From Chlamydia sp. BM-2023 (GTDB taxonomy: Bacteria > Chlamydiota > Chlamydiia > Chlamydiales > Chlamydiaceae): a stretch of 64,000 bases of DNA. Location of the stretch: contig NZ_CAXIED010000001.1 in assembly GCF_964023145.1 (NCBI RefSeq), positions 620,001 to 684,000 of the forward strand. Direction: 5' to 3'. Shown here piece after piece: positions 20,346 to 28,919 of this stretch. A program made the translations under genes and the position numbers. Position 1 is the first letter of the stretch, and every line of letters starts with the position of its first letter. The notes beneath the pieces are model-generated. The model searched no databases and was not told the origin of the DNA. It was given only the letters and a program-made list of their open reading frames with translations.

Positions 20346-20362
20346 TTGGCACGATTTTTGCT
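20346..20362 (+). promoter_or_regulatory. Sigma-54 promoter of the 58-codon gene
   Basis: TTGGCACGATTTTTGCT fits the sigma-54 consensus YTGGCACGRNNNTTGCW at every specified position. The GG of the -24 box is at 20348-20349 and the GC of the -12 box at 20360-20361, which predicts transcription from about 20373 and a leader of about 30 bases with a GAGAGGA ribosome-binding site before the ATG at 20403. C. trachomatis CT652.1 is one of two genes for which a sigma-54 promoter has been reported. Confidence 0.92.
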
Positions 20363-20402
20363 TCTTAATTTTTTGTGAAAGCAAGAAAATCGAGAGGATA
20401 CC

Positions 20403-20579
20403 ATGTCAGCACCGCATGTTCAGCAAGAGTTAGCACGTTTAGAATTCATTAACGATCAGTTGCTCACAGAATTGCAATACGTGAACACGTTATTGTGTGA
20501 TATAGGCTTTCCTGAGGGGTTGGCAACTATTAAAGCGATAGCAAAAGAAGTACTTACAGAGGATGATTTTCTAGATTAG
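20403..20579 (+). CDS. 58-residue protein, CT652.1-like, unknown function
   Basis: A 58-residue acidic protein (MSAPHVQQELARLEFINDQL to VLTEDDFLD) with a predicted helical N-terminal half and no signal or membrane segment. GAGAGGA lies four bases before the ATG. The position between DUF582 and the LptB gene, the small size and the sigma-54 promoter match CT652.1 of C. trachomatis; the sequence itself I cannot place in a family. Its stop overlaps the stop of lptB on the opposite strand by four bases. No function is known to me. Confidence 0.85.
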   Translation: MSAPHVQQELARLEFINDQLLTELQYVNTLLCDIGFPEGLATIKAIAKEVLTEDDFLD

Positions 20580-21298
20580 TAAGAGAAGGAATCGCCAAGA
20601 TAGTGCTGCTTTACCATGGGATTGGTTATCATTTGTGAGGAAGAGCCCTCAAAGAAAATTTTCCCGTCGATAATTAGATAGCAACGATCCGCTATAGAAA
20701 GTAATTCTTTGGCATTGTGATCAGTAATGAGAATACCTATTCCTCGACTAGAAAGAATCTTGATTAGGTATTTCACGTTTTGTATGACGAGGGGATCCAC
20801 ATTTGCAAATGGCTCATCAAGTAGGAGTACACTAGGGTTTAGCGCTAATACACAAGCGATTTCTAATCTACGACGTTCCCCCCCTGACAAGGTTCCTGCT
20901 TTTTTATTAATACATGAAGCTAACTGAAGATCATCTATTAATGTTTCTAAAAGGTGGGATTGTTGCTTTCTTGCTTTATAGATAATTTCTAAAATACAGA
21001 TGAGGTTTTCTTTTACTGTAAGATCTTTAAAAACCGTAGGTTCTTGAGCTAGATAGCCAATTCCTAATCTTGCTCGGTAATCCATTGTTCTTTTAGTAAC
21101 GTCTGTATTTTTAAAAATAATTTTTCCAGAATCTGGACGAATCAACCCTACAGTAAGATAAAAGGCGGTTGTTTTTCCAGCTCCGTTGGGACCTAAAAGT
21201 CCAACAACCTCTCCAGAATTTACCTCGAAAGATACGTCATTGGTTACTGGCTTTTTGTTATATTTTTTTACTAAATTACAGACAGAAAGTACGGGCAT
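20576..21298 (-). CDS. lptB: LptB, LPS export ABC transporter ATP-binding protein
   Basis: A 240-residue ABC ATPase with Walker A GPNGAGKT (36-43), signature LSGGERRRLEIACVLA, Walker B VLLLDEPFANVD and the H-loop ITDH. The 'GEVVGLLGPNGAGKTTAFYLTVGLIRPDSGKI' and 'YLAQEPTVF' Q-loop pattern is that of LptB rather than of importers. It lies four bases after the lptC-like gene and behind kdsA, so Kdo synthesis and LPS export share an operon. No lptA is visible here; it must be elsewhere. Confidence 0.93.
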   Translation of the reverse strand: MPVLSVCNLVKKYNKKPVTNDVSFEVNSGEVVGLLGPNGAGKTTAFYLTVGLIRPDSGKIIFKNTDVTKRTMDYRARLGIGYLAQEPTVFKDLTVKENLICILEIIYKARKQQSHLLETLIDDLQLASCINKKAGTLSGGERRRLEIACVLALNPSVLLLDEPFANVDPLVIQNVKYLIKILSSRGIGILITDHNAKELLSIADRCYLIIDGKIFFEGSSSQMITNPMVKQHYLGDSFSY

Positions 21299-21302
21299 AA
21301 AC

Positions 21303-21788
21303 TCACTTTCTTAATAAAGATAAAGATAGGGTTTTCATCCCTCCTTCTGCACGTTCATCAGGAGCTTGTGGATCAGGATGAATAGGGTCTACATGAAATC
21401 GACAGTCATAAATGTTTAAAGAGCAATCTTGGTAATTTAACAAACCTCCATTGCCCTGAAAGGTCATTAGCTTATCTAAATCTTGGGTATGAATATGACC
21501 TGAAATCTTAGACAAAGCTTCTTTACAAGCATAACTAGCGTCGGAAAGGTGCAGCTCCATACAAGACTTATCCACATGGCAATTAAAAAATTGCCTTTCG
21601 GGAGAGGCAATTTGTTTATGTACGCCAAGCTTTTTGATCTTTAAAAATGGGGGAGCTTTTTCAAAATGTTTGTTCAAACAGGAAACGTCACAAATACTAT
21701 CTACTTTGATGATAGCAATGATTGTTGTGCAGGCAATTCCAAATATCCCTAGAGAACATAGCATGCCATAGAACAAAAATTTGGTCAT
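21303..21788 (-). CDS. Small membrane-anchored protein, LptC-like candidate
   Basis: A 161-residue protein with one N-terminal membrane helix (about residues 5-27, [22 protein letters not shown]) and a periplasmic domain with six cysteines after the membrane helix. It sits between kdsA and lptB, the position of LptC in many Gram-negatives, and its stop is just upstream of lptB; the start overlaps the kdsA end by four bases. Sequence similarity to LptC is too weak for me to see directly, so the name is from topology and context (CT654 position). Confidence 0.5.
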   Translation of the reverse strand: MTKFLFYGMLCSLGIFGIACTTIIAIIKVDSICDVSCLNKHFEKAPPFLKIKKLGVHKQIASPERQFFNCHVDKSCMELHLSDASYACKEALSKISGHIHTQDLDKLMTFQGNGGLLNYQDCSLNIYDCRFHVDPIHPDPQAPDERAEGGMKTLSLSLLRK

Positions 21789-22594
21789 ACTGTTGCCATA
21801 TCAAATGAACGCACGCAGGTATATAGCTGATCCCATATCGGAAGAAGCGCTTCAAAATTTTGCAACGATAGCATAGAAGCAGCGTCGCTTTTCGCTTCAG
21901 CTGGATTAGAATGAACTTCTACGAAAAGCCCGTGAGCTCCTGCTGCTAGTGCTGCTCGCGTTAATGTAGGAATAAACTCTGCTTGTCCACCACTTTGTGT
22001 TTTTAAGCCTCCAGGAAGCTGTACAGAGTGAGTACCATCAAAAACGACAGGGAAGCCATAGCTTGAAAGGACAGGAATGGAACGCATATCCGAAACAAGA
22101 TTATTATAACCGAAAGAGCAGCCCCTTTCTGTTAAAATAATCTTATTATTCCCAGTAGAAAGAACCTTATCAATAGGCCCGTGAATATCCCAAGGGGAGA
22201 GGAACTGGCCCTTCTTAATATTGACGATAGCGTTTGTCTCTCCAGCAGCAATAAGGAGATCTGTTTGGCGACATAGAAATGCAGGGACCTGAAGAATGTC
22301 ACATACTTTTGCTGCTTCACGAGCTTGTTCTGGGGAATGCACGTCAGTAAGAATTTGCACTCCGAGATTTTCTTTTATTTTAGATAAGATTCTTAAACCT
22401 TCGGTTAATCCAGGACCTCGGTATGAATCTATAGAGCAGCGATTAGCCTTGTCATAGCTACTTTTAAAAATCCAATGAATACGGTCAGAATAGGGAGCTA
22501 ATAGCTCTTGAATGCGGTAGGCAATTTCTAACGTAGTTTCTTCTTCTTCTATAACGCAGGGGCCTGTAATGAGAATCATCTTATCTGAGAACAT
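21785..22594 (-). CDS. kdsA: KdsA, 3-deoxy-D-manno-octulosonate 8-phosphate synthase
   Basis: A 269-residue DAHP-synthase-family TIM barrel that condenses phosphoenolpyruvate with arabinose 5-phosphate for the Kdo part of LPS. Landmarks are ITGPCVIE near the N-terminus, [57 protein letters not shown] and [12 protein letters not shown]. The family segments [14 protein letters not shown] and DGTHSVQ are intact. First gene of the kdsA-lptC-like-lptB operon. Confidence 0.97.
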   Translation of the reverse strand: MFSDKMILITGPCVIEEEETTLEIAYRIQELLAPYSDRIHWIFKSSYDKANRCSIDSYRGPGLTEGLRILSKIKENLGVQILTDVHSPEQAREAAKVCDILQVPAFLCRQTDLLIAAGETNAIVNIKKGQFLSPWDIHGPIDKVLSTGNNKIILTERGCSFGYNNLVSDMRSIPVLSSYGFPVVFDGTHSVQLPGGLKTQSGGQAEFIPTLTRAALAAGAHGLFVEVHSNPAEAKSDAASMLSLQNFEALLPIWDQLYTCVRSFDMATV

Positions 22595-22720
22595 CGCGAA
22601 CTACTCTTTTCTTTGATAAAAAAGCCACTATAGAGGTTTATTTGAAACAAGTCTACTCACGAATTTTATGAGAGAGGAGCGCTCTCCGGGGAACACTACA
22701 GCTTAAGGAGCGAGTCTTAA

Positions 22721-22748
22721 TTGACTTTTTTAGATTTAGATTTATACT
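22721..22748 (+). promoter_or_regulatory. Sigma-70-type promoter of tRNA-Arg
   Basis: TTGACT (22721-22726), 16-base spacer, TATACT (22743-22748). Predicted start near 22755, 64 bases before the tRNA. Both boxes match consensus in five of six bases, stronger than most in this AT-rich sequence. Confidence 0.7.
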
Positions 22749-22818
22749 AGAACCTAAATTATCCCTGTGCCTGTGCTGAGGAGAGCTACCCTTGGCGAAG
22801 GTTTCCCCAAATAGATCT

Positions 22819-22891
22819 GGACCGATAGCTCAGAGGATAGAGCATTCGCCTTCTAAGCGAATGGTCGCAGGTTCGAATCCTGCTCGGTCCG
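22819..22891 (+). tRNA. tRNA-Arg (anticodon UCU)
   Basis: A complete cloverleaf of 73 bases: acceptor GGACCGA/TCGGTCC, D-arm with GCTC/GAGC, anticodon stem TTCGC/GCGAA with loop CTTCTAA giving anticodon TCT, and the T-arm GTTCGAATC loop. The discriminator is G and CCA is not encoded. Reads AGA and AGG codons. Confidence 0.97.
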
Positions 22892-23016
22892 AACTTTTCT
22901 AATGTTTTAGAATTCCCGCTTAAACAGAAACAAAGCTCTGCGTTATCTGAGAGATCCCTTGGTGAAACAAGACAGGGAGATCAGAAAATTTAGTTGATGA
23001 TTAGGGCGATCTAAAG

Positions 23017-23253
23017 TTACTTATCTTCCATGATTTCTAAGCTTACCTTCACATTATTTCTGCTAGCTACAGAAACAAGAAGCGTACGGATAGCTTTGAT
23101 AGTGCGGCCTTCTTTACCAATGATTTTACCAATATCAGGCTTTGATACTGTTAGTTCGTAAATAATGGTATGAGTCCCTTGTACTTCTTTGATGTGTACT
23201 TCTTCAGGGCGGTCTACAAGGTTTTTGATAATATAAGCTAAAAAGTCTTTCAT
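23017..23253 (-). CDS. khpA: KhpA-like KH-domain RNA-binding protein
   Basis: A 78-residue protein that is almost entirely a KH domain, with the GKIIGKEGRTIKAIR loop that contacts RNA. This family (YlqC/KhpA) pairs with KhpB in some bacteria and binds structured RNAs. AGGA sits seven bases before the ATG. It stands between tRNA-Arg and rluD, separately from rpsP-type operons where it often lies. Confidence 0.85.
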   Translation of the reverse strand: MKDFLAYIIKNLVDRPEEVHIKEVQGTHTIIYELTVSKPDIGKIIGKEGRTIKAIRTLLVSVASRNNVKVSLEIMEDK

Positions 23254-23361
23254 AAAGTAATCCTATAACTAAATTCGCGCTATCTGCGTGAGGTCGGTAA
23301 AAAAATCGAACTCGAATTAATTTAATTTTAATTTGTCTGCTAAAATAATCAAACTTATTAA

Positions 23362-24348
23362 TTATCTATTATTATTTATAAATAATTTGAATAGTTGGTC
23401 ATTAATAACAGTGTTACTATTATGAAACTCTTTTATTATCAAGATCTTCATGTCGTGGGGCGGTTGTGTTGTTAGCTTTAGCTGTTTAAGTGTTTTGGGA
23501 TGGATAAAATCCAAGCTATAGGCGTGCAACTGTTGTTTGTCAAGACCATAACCCGTGTTTATAGAGGCCGATCCATAGACGGGATCCCCTAAGATTGGGG
23601 TGTTCAAATGTTTCATATGTACTCTAAGTTGGTGAGTGCGTCCCGTTTCTGGACGTAAAAGCACCAGGCTTAGTTTGCCATTATAGGCAATTACCTCACA
23701 GTGAGTAACGGCCTCTTTTCCCTCGGAGGAAACAGCTATTTCCTTACGCTTAATAGGGTGTCTGGCAAGTTTCGTACGAATAATTTCTGCAGAGGGCTTT
23801 CCTACGCAAATAGCTAAGTAGCTTTTTTGTAATTGTTTAGAAGCAAATAGCTCACTGTAAATCGTTTTTGCAACCCGGGTTTTTGCCGTGATTAATAGCC
23901 CTGAAGTATCCTTGTCAAGCCTATGAATAATTCCCGGGCGCCAAGGCTCCTCGGGGAATTCTTGTTTTAGTCTTTCTCCTATTTCATGAAGCAAAGCATG
24001 AACAACGGTTCCTCGGATATGTCCAGGAGCGGGATGAACCACCATATCCCTAGGTTTATTGATCACTAAGATCATCTCATCTTCATAAACCTTATCTAAG
24101 GGAATAGCCTCGGGTAATAGCTCTAATAGCTCTTCGCTTTCTTCAATGGTGATAGTAACGGAATCCCCGGGAACAACCTGGGTTGAGACCTTGGTTTGCA
24201 CCCGACCGTTTACTTGAACACGTTTATCTAAAATATGTTGTTGATAAAAAGCTCGAGAATATTGCCCATTTTGAGAAACTAAGAATTTATCCAAACGATT
24301 ACTACTAGCTTCATTAACAATAAAAACAAGAGAACTATTTGATTTCAT
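23362..24348 (-). CDS. rluD: RluD-family 23S rRNA pseudouridine synthase
   Basis: A 328-residue protein with an N-terminal S4-like domain (about 16-75, NRLDKFLVSQNGQYSRAF) and a RluA/RluD-type catalytic domain. The catalytic motif PGIIHRLDKDTSGLL holds the active-site aspartate in HRLDKDTSG, and RPETGRTHQLRVHM follows. It converts uridines in large-subunit rRNA (RluD: helix 69 positions). The last ~15 residues are low-complexity Asn-rich and may be lineage specific. Single gene as far as the sequence shows. Confidence 0.92.
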   Translation of the reverse strand: MKSNSSLVFIVNEASSNRLDKFLVSQNGQYSRAFYQQHILDKRVQVNGRVQTKVSTQVVPGDSVTITIEESEELLELLPEAIPLDKVYEDEMILVINKPRDMVVHPAPGHIRGTVVHALLHEIGERLKQEFPEEPWRPGIIHRLDKDTSGLLITAKTRVAKTIYSELFASKQLQKSYLAICVGKPSAEIIRTKLARHPIKRKEIAVSSEGKEAVTHCEVIAYNGKLSLVLLRPETGRTHQLRVHMKHLNTPILGDPVYGSASINTGYGLDKQQLHAYSLDFIHPKTLKQLKLTTQPPHDMKILIIKEFHNSNTVINDQLFKLFINNNR

Positions 24349-24501
24349 TACAGTGAGCGTTTTTTTATTAAAACATTTTAAAATAAAAAAGCTTATGGTT
24401 CTAGAGAAAAGCCGTTAAAAAACTGCTCTATAATGAAGTTGTTTCTGAGAATTATTAAAAGATAACACTAAATTTAATTTATATTTTTAGATTTAAAGAA
24501 T

Positions 24502-24810
24502 TTATTTTGTAAGATTTTCTAAATCAATGGTTTTATATTGAGTGCATGCTAAGAAAGTAAAATCAGAAAGAGAAGGGCATAAAAACGTATGTTTTAGCAA
24601 ACTAGAAACGTGAGAGATGTTTCTTTGCCAGCTTTCTATAGAACAGGGAAAAGAAGAGACTTCTTTTGCTAGGTAAGGAGTATCCCTATAGGAAATCAAA
24701 GAGAGGTAAAGCTCTTGATTTAAAAAGAAAGCCCAACGTTTTGCCGAACTTAGAAAGCGCGAGAGTTCTTGTTCATTAAGAGGTAATGCTAAGAAATAGG
24801 TAATTCCCAT
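24502..24810 (-). CDS. 102-residue protein of unknown function
   Basis: A 102-residue protein starting MGITYFLALPLNEQ at ATG 24808-24810, one base after the stop of the upstream 101-residue gene, so the two are translationally coupled. A longer frame from 24885 would overlap that gene by 74 bases and I reject it. It has no signal or clear membrane span. Position next to rluD corresponds to CT658.x loci in C. trachomatis, with no assigned role that I know. Confidence 0.7.
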   Translation of the reverse strand: MGITYFLALPLNEQELSRFLSSAKRWAFFLNQELYLSLISYRDTPYLAKEVSSFPCSIESWQRNISHVSSLLKHTFLCPSLSDFTFLACTQYKTIDLENLTK

Positions 24811-24811
24811 G

Positions 24812-25117
24812 CTATTCTTTATAAATAGAACGCATTTTCTTAGATGCTTTCTGAGCGCGATCCATTTCTTTATGTATATTGCCAAAAGAAGAAATTAAAA
24901 TAGATTGGATGAAGCTGTCGTACATCTCTTTTCCTTTTTCTTCGCCCATTTTTTGAATAAGAGCTAATCGTAACTGATCTAGTGTACGTACAGGACCCTC
25001 AAATGTCATATTTGTAGGGGAGAGATATTCAGGAGTTTTTACTTCACTTGTTGGAGAAGTTTCTTGAGTCTCAGCTTTTTTGATATTGATGTGTCGTGGT
25101 TCCATAACCTTGTCCAT
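24812..25117 (-). CDS. 101-residue acidic/basic protein of unknown function
   Basis: A 101-residue protein, Pro/Thr/Ser-rich at the N-terminus and with an amphipathic helical C-terminus (FGNIHKEMDRAQKASKKMRS). Two ATGs are possible, 25117 and 25105; the latter follows GGACAAGG, the former has no visible site. It opens the two-gene unit with the 102-residue protein. No recognisable domain, no signal peptide. Position is next to the parC end. Confidence 0.65.
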   Translation of the reverse strand: MDKVMEPRHINIKKAETQETSPTSEVKTPEYLSPTNMTFEGPVRTLDQLRLALIQKMGEEKGKEMYDSFIQSILISSFGNIHKEMDRAQKASKKMRSIYKE

Positions 25118-25213
25118 CGTGATACATAGCGTAATTATGTATTTTACTATGTAGAGAAGTTATTTTCTATCATCATAAAACAAAAAATTACCGAAAATAA
25201 AACTTTTTAATCT

Positions 25214-26656
25214 TTATTTACACGAAACTTTTTGTTTAAGAAGGGCTTTGTTTTTTTTGCGCAAAGATAAAACTTGTGTTTTTCTTTGTCCTAGACTGCC
25301 GTATTTTTCTAGAAGACCTTTGAGATACTTAATCGTAAATTTTTTCATATTGCTCAGGTCTTTTTGCACAGCAGCTTGTTTTTTTTCTAAGCTAGCAAGG
25401 TCTTTTGTGTAGCTATTTTCATTGAAGCAAAGGATCTTTTTTATGGCTAAGGAAGCAAGCTGCGCAGTTGCTGGTTTACTAGGTACTTCATGAAGGTCTG
25501 AAATAAAAGGCTCCAGAGCAATTAAAACTGCATCATGTAAGTTGTCTTGGGAAATCTTATTTCCTAGGTGAGAAAGATGCGCTCTTACAGTGTCATACAA
25601 ACGATGCTTAATAAAAATATATTCCAGGGTTTTATAGTAGTGTTCTTGGGAGAGCTCGTCATAAAGAATTTGTAATTCTTTTTGTAAGTAACTTTCAAGA
25701 ACCTCCGTATGGAGTTTTAAGATTTCAGAAACAGAGGTTTCTACAGGCTTATTATTATAAATAGCTGTAGGTTTTGATGTTAAAACTACTTGGCATTCCG
25801 TATGTTGAAAGAGAGGCTCAAGTATATCCTTAGCATACACTCCTTTAGGAAGCTTAATTTCTATATGCGGCTGATCTGTTGAGAAATCTTGAATCGAATC
25901 AATTTTGAGCACACCGCGTTTTGCCGCGTTTTCGATAGAACGAATTAACGTTTCCGTTGTTGTGGATGGGCAAATTTCTTTTATAATTAATGTTTTTTCA
26001 TTAACGGTTTGAATAGATGCTCGCATCGTTATAGAACCTTGCCCATCTTGATATTCAGAGGCATCCATTACCCCTCCAGAAAAGAAATCAGGGAGTAATG
26101 TAAATGGGCGATTATTTAAAATTGCAATTTGTGCTTCTATAAGTTCGCAGAGGTTGTGAGGAAAGATTTTAGTGGTCATTCCTACAGCGATTCCCTCAAC
26201 GCCATGCAATAAAAGTAAGGGAAGTTTTGCAGGGAGAATATCAGGTTCTTGCTCTCTTCCGTCATATGAGTCATGGAAAGTCATGAGGTCTGTATTAAAC
26301 AGGACTTCTTTTGCTAACGGGCTAAGCCGAGCTTCGATATAACGGGCTGCGGCATGGGGATCCCCTGTCAGGGGATTCCCGAAGTTTCCCTGCATGTCTA
26401 TAAGGTATCCCTTATTTGCAAGGACTACGAGAGCTTCAACTATTGGAGCATCCCCATGGGGATGCAAAGCCATGGTTCTTCCAGCAACATTAGCAACTTT
26501 ATGCATTTTGCCATCATCCATACGGAATAATGTCCAAAGCAAACGTCGTTGTACTGGTTTAAGGCCATCAAGAATGTGGGGAATAGCTCTTTCTAAAATT
26601 ACATAAGATGCGTAGTGCATAAAATGCGTTTTAAAAAGATCTGAAACATCATGCAT
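25214..26656 (-). CDS. parC: Topoisomerase subunit A, second type IIA enzyme (ParC/GyrA2)
   Basis: A 480-residue DNA cleavage subunit. Catalytic tyrosine is Tyr106 in AAARYIEARL. Other landmarks are SYVILERAIPHILDGLKPVQRRLLW, AGRTMALHPHGDAP and QGNFGNPLTGDPHAAARY. The protein stops before the C-terminal beta-pinwheel found in GyrA, so it is a short ParC-type subunit. It follows parE by three bases in one operon, the pair decatenates daughter chromosomes. Chlamydiae also carry gyrAB elsewhere; annotation often says gyrA2. Confidence 0.93.
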   Translation of the reverse strand: MHDVSDLFKTHFMHYASYVILERAIPHILDGLKPVQRRLLWTLFRMDDGKMHKVANVAGRTMALHPHGDAPIVEALVVLANKGYLIDMQGNFGNPLTGDPHAAARYIEARLSPLAKEVLFNTDLMTFHDSYDGREQEPDILPAKLPLLLLHGVEGIAVGMTTKIFPHNLCELIEAQIAILNNRPFTLLPDFFSGGVMDASEYQDGQGSITMRASIQTVNEKTLIIKEICPSTTTETLIRSIENAAKRGVLKIDSIQDFSTDQPHIEIKLPKGVYAKDILEPLFQHTECQVVLTSKPTAIYNNKPVETSVSEILKLHTEVLESYLQKELQILYDELSQEHYYKTLEYIFIKHRLYDTVRAHLSHLGNKISQDNLHDAVLIALEPFISDLHEVPSKPATAQLASLAIKKILCFNENSYTKDLASLEKKQAAVQKDLSNMKKFTIKYLKGLLEKYGSLGQRKTQVLSLRKKNKALLKQKVSCK

Positions 26657-26659
26657 AAA

Positions 26660-28468
26660 CTATAAGTTGGTAATAAGGTTATCCATAATAAATTGTTTTC
26701 GCTCTTTTGTATTTTTACCCATGTAAAATTGTAACAGGGTCTCTAAAGATTCTAGCGAGGTAATGGTTACAGGGGTTAAACGCATATCCGCACCTATGAA
26801 AGTCTTAAATTCTTTAGGAGAGATTTCTCCTAAACCTTTAAATCTTGTCACTTCTAAAGCAGATTCTTTTTTCCCAAATTGTTGAACAGCTTGAGTTTTT
26901 TCCTGCTCTGAATAGCAATACAAAGTGGTGTCTTTATGACGCACTTTAAACAAAGGGGTCTCTAAAATAAATAAGTGATTATTTTCAACAATAGGCAGGA
27001 ATGTTTTTAAGAAGAATGTAATTAATAAATTCCGGATATGCATACCGTCAACATCAGCGTCTGTAGCAAGGATGATCCTATTATAACGCAGGTGTTGTGT
27101 CGTATTTTTTGAAATCCCTAATGCGGTGGCCAGATAAAATAGCTCATCATTTTTATACATTTTTTCTTCTTCTAACGAAAACACGTTTAAAGGCTTTCCT
27201 CGAAGAGAAAATACCGCTTGAGTGAGAGGGTTTCTAGAGGCTAAAATAGAAGCTGAGGCAGACTCTCCCTCTGTAATAAAAATAGAAGAAGCTTCACCAT
27301 AAAGAGAACGTTCCGTGTAGTGAAACTTGCAATCGCGGAGTTTAGGAATTTTATAATGAAGTTTCTTTTGCTTATCTTTAAGATCCTGCTTAATGAATTG
27401 AATATTTTTTCTAGTCTTTTCATTTAGTTTAATCTTATCTAAAAGTAGCTCTGCAGTAGATCTATTCTTTTTAAGTTCTTGAACAATCGCATTTCTAACG
27501 TCTTTAAGTATGCCAGCGCGAATTTGTGTATTTCCAAGTTTATTTTTTGTCTGAGACTCAAAAATAGGAGAAGCTATTTTTATAGCAATACATCCCACCA
27601 AGCCATCTCGGATATCATTACTTGTAAAAGTTTTTCCAAAATGCTCATTGATACCTTTAACAATAGCTTCTTTAAAGGCCGCAAGATGAGTGCCGCCATC
27701 TACTGTTTCCTGACCATTAACAAAAGAAAAATACCGTTCGTTATGGGTTTCTAAATGGGTGAATAAAAAAGATAATTCAGAATTTTGAAAAGATAATGGG
27801 GGATAGAGAGTTTCTTCGGGAACTTCTTCTTTAAATAGGTCCTTAAGACCGTCTTGAGATGTAAAAATTTCCTTGTTGAAAGTTATCTGCAACCCGGGAT
27901 GAAGATAAACATAACGACGGACTTTCTTTTTTAGAAATTCATCATTGAAAGAAAAATTTGTAAAGATCGTTGGATCCGGAGAAAAAGTAATTTCTGTGCC
28001 GTCAGGATCTTTTGTAGATCCCTGACGGGAATCTTGCAAAATGCCTTTGCAAAATGTAGCGTAATGATATTTTTTCTTACGAACAGAGCGTACCGTGAAA
28101 GTTTCAGAAAGCGCGTTTACAGCTTTCAATCCCACTCCATTTAATCCCACAGAAAAATGAAAAACTTCCTGGGTATATTTTGCTCCTGTATTGATTTTGG
28201 AAACACATTCTATCATCTTCCCTAAGGGAATGCCTCGGCCAAGATCGCGGATGATTATCGTATGAGCATCTGCAGTAATGGAAATGTCTTTTCCATGACC
28301 CATAATAAATTCATCAATAGCATTATCTACGACCTCTTTAAATAAAGTGTAAATGCCATCTTCTGTTTGTGAGCCATCTCCTAGTCTGCCTATGTACATG
28401 CCTGCACGTAAGCGGATGTGTTCTAAAGATGCTAGAGAAACAACGCTAGCTTCAGTATATGTTGCCAT
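26660..28468 (-). CDS. parE: Topoisomerase subunit B, second type IIA enzyme (ParE/GyrB2)
   Basis: A 602-residue ATPase subunit. GHKL ATPase motifs: EVVDNAIDE, DLGRGIPLG, and GVGLKAVNALS. The TOPRIM domain shows EGESASASI and DADVDGMHIRNLL, the metal site DxD. The C-terminus (RFKGLGEISPKEFK) matches GyrB/ParE. Together with parC it forms a heterotetramer. A GTP-like alternative is excluded by the GHKL pattern. The upstream region to hemA is gene-free. Confidence 0.95.
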   Translation of the reverse strand: MATYTEASVVSLASLEHIRLRAGMYIGRLGDGSQTEDGIYTLFKEVVDNAIDEFIMGHGKDISITADAHTIIIRDLGRGIPLGKMIECVSKINTGAKYTQEVFHFSVGLNGVGLKAVNALSETFTVRSVRKKKYHYATFCKGILQDSRQGSTKDPDGTEITFSPDPTIFTNFSFNDEFLKKKVRRYVYLHPGLQITFNKEIFTSQDGLKDLFKEEVPEETLYPPLSFQNSELSFLFTHLETHNERYFSFVNGQETVDGGTHLAAFKEAIVKGINEHFGKTFTSNDIRDGLVGCIAIKIASPIFESQTKNKLGNTQIRAGILKDVRNAIVQELKKNRSTAELLLDKIKLNEKTRKNIQFIKQDLKDKQKKLHYKIPKLRDCKFHYTERSLYGEASSIFITEGESASASILASRNPLTQAVFSLRGKPLNVFSLEEEKMYKNDELFYLATALGISKNTTQHLRYNRIILATDADVDGMHIRNLLITFFLKTFLPIVENNHLFILETPLFKVRHKDTTLYCYSEQEKTQAVQQFGKKESALEVTRFKGLGEISPKEFKTFIGADMRLTPVTITSLESLETLLQFYMGKNTKERKQFIMDNLITNL

Positions 28469-28919
28469 ACTTTTATTCTTCTTACTTGTTCTGAGGAAAC
28501 GAGTTTATTGTTAAGATGATACTCTTGTTTTGTGTGAGTTGTGATTATAAAAACTTAATGATCAGCCATACCAAATGCTGCGAGTATTTCTCAATAACAG
28601 CTCTTTTCCTTACTAGATGTACAGGCGTCTAAGTTCTTCTCCCAGAAGATTTGCCAGATTACGACATTTCTTTTTCTCAATCAAGATAGAGATATTTCTT
28701 GGTTGTAGACTGAGAAATAAGAGTTTTTTTTAATGTTCAGAGAGAATTTGTATGTATCATCATCTATTTTTGGGTCTTATCAAGAAAAAGATGATTAGAA
28801 GATAAATAGATAGCATCTAATTTTGTCTTGGGATATACACCTAGATTACTTTCGTTCTCAATTCTCTAATATTTTTCTTATATACAGGGAATTTATGGGA
28901 AAATTATCGCAACGTGCTT
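28469..28919. other. Gene-free divergent spacer between parE and hemA
   Basis: A 451-base AT-rich stretch with no credible ORF. It must hold the divergent promoters for parE and hemA. I see only weak TATA-like boxes (for example near 28880) and no clear inverted repeat or small RNA structure. Confidence 0.6.
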
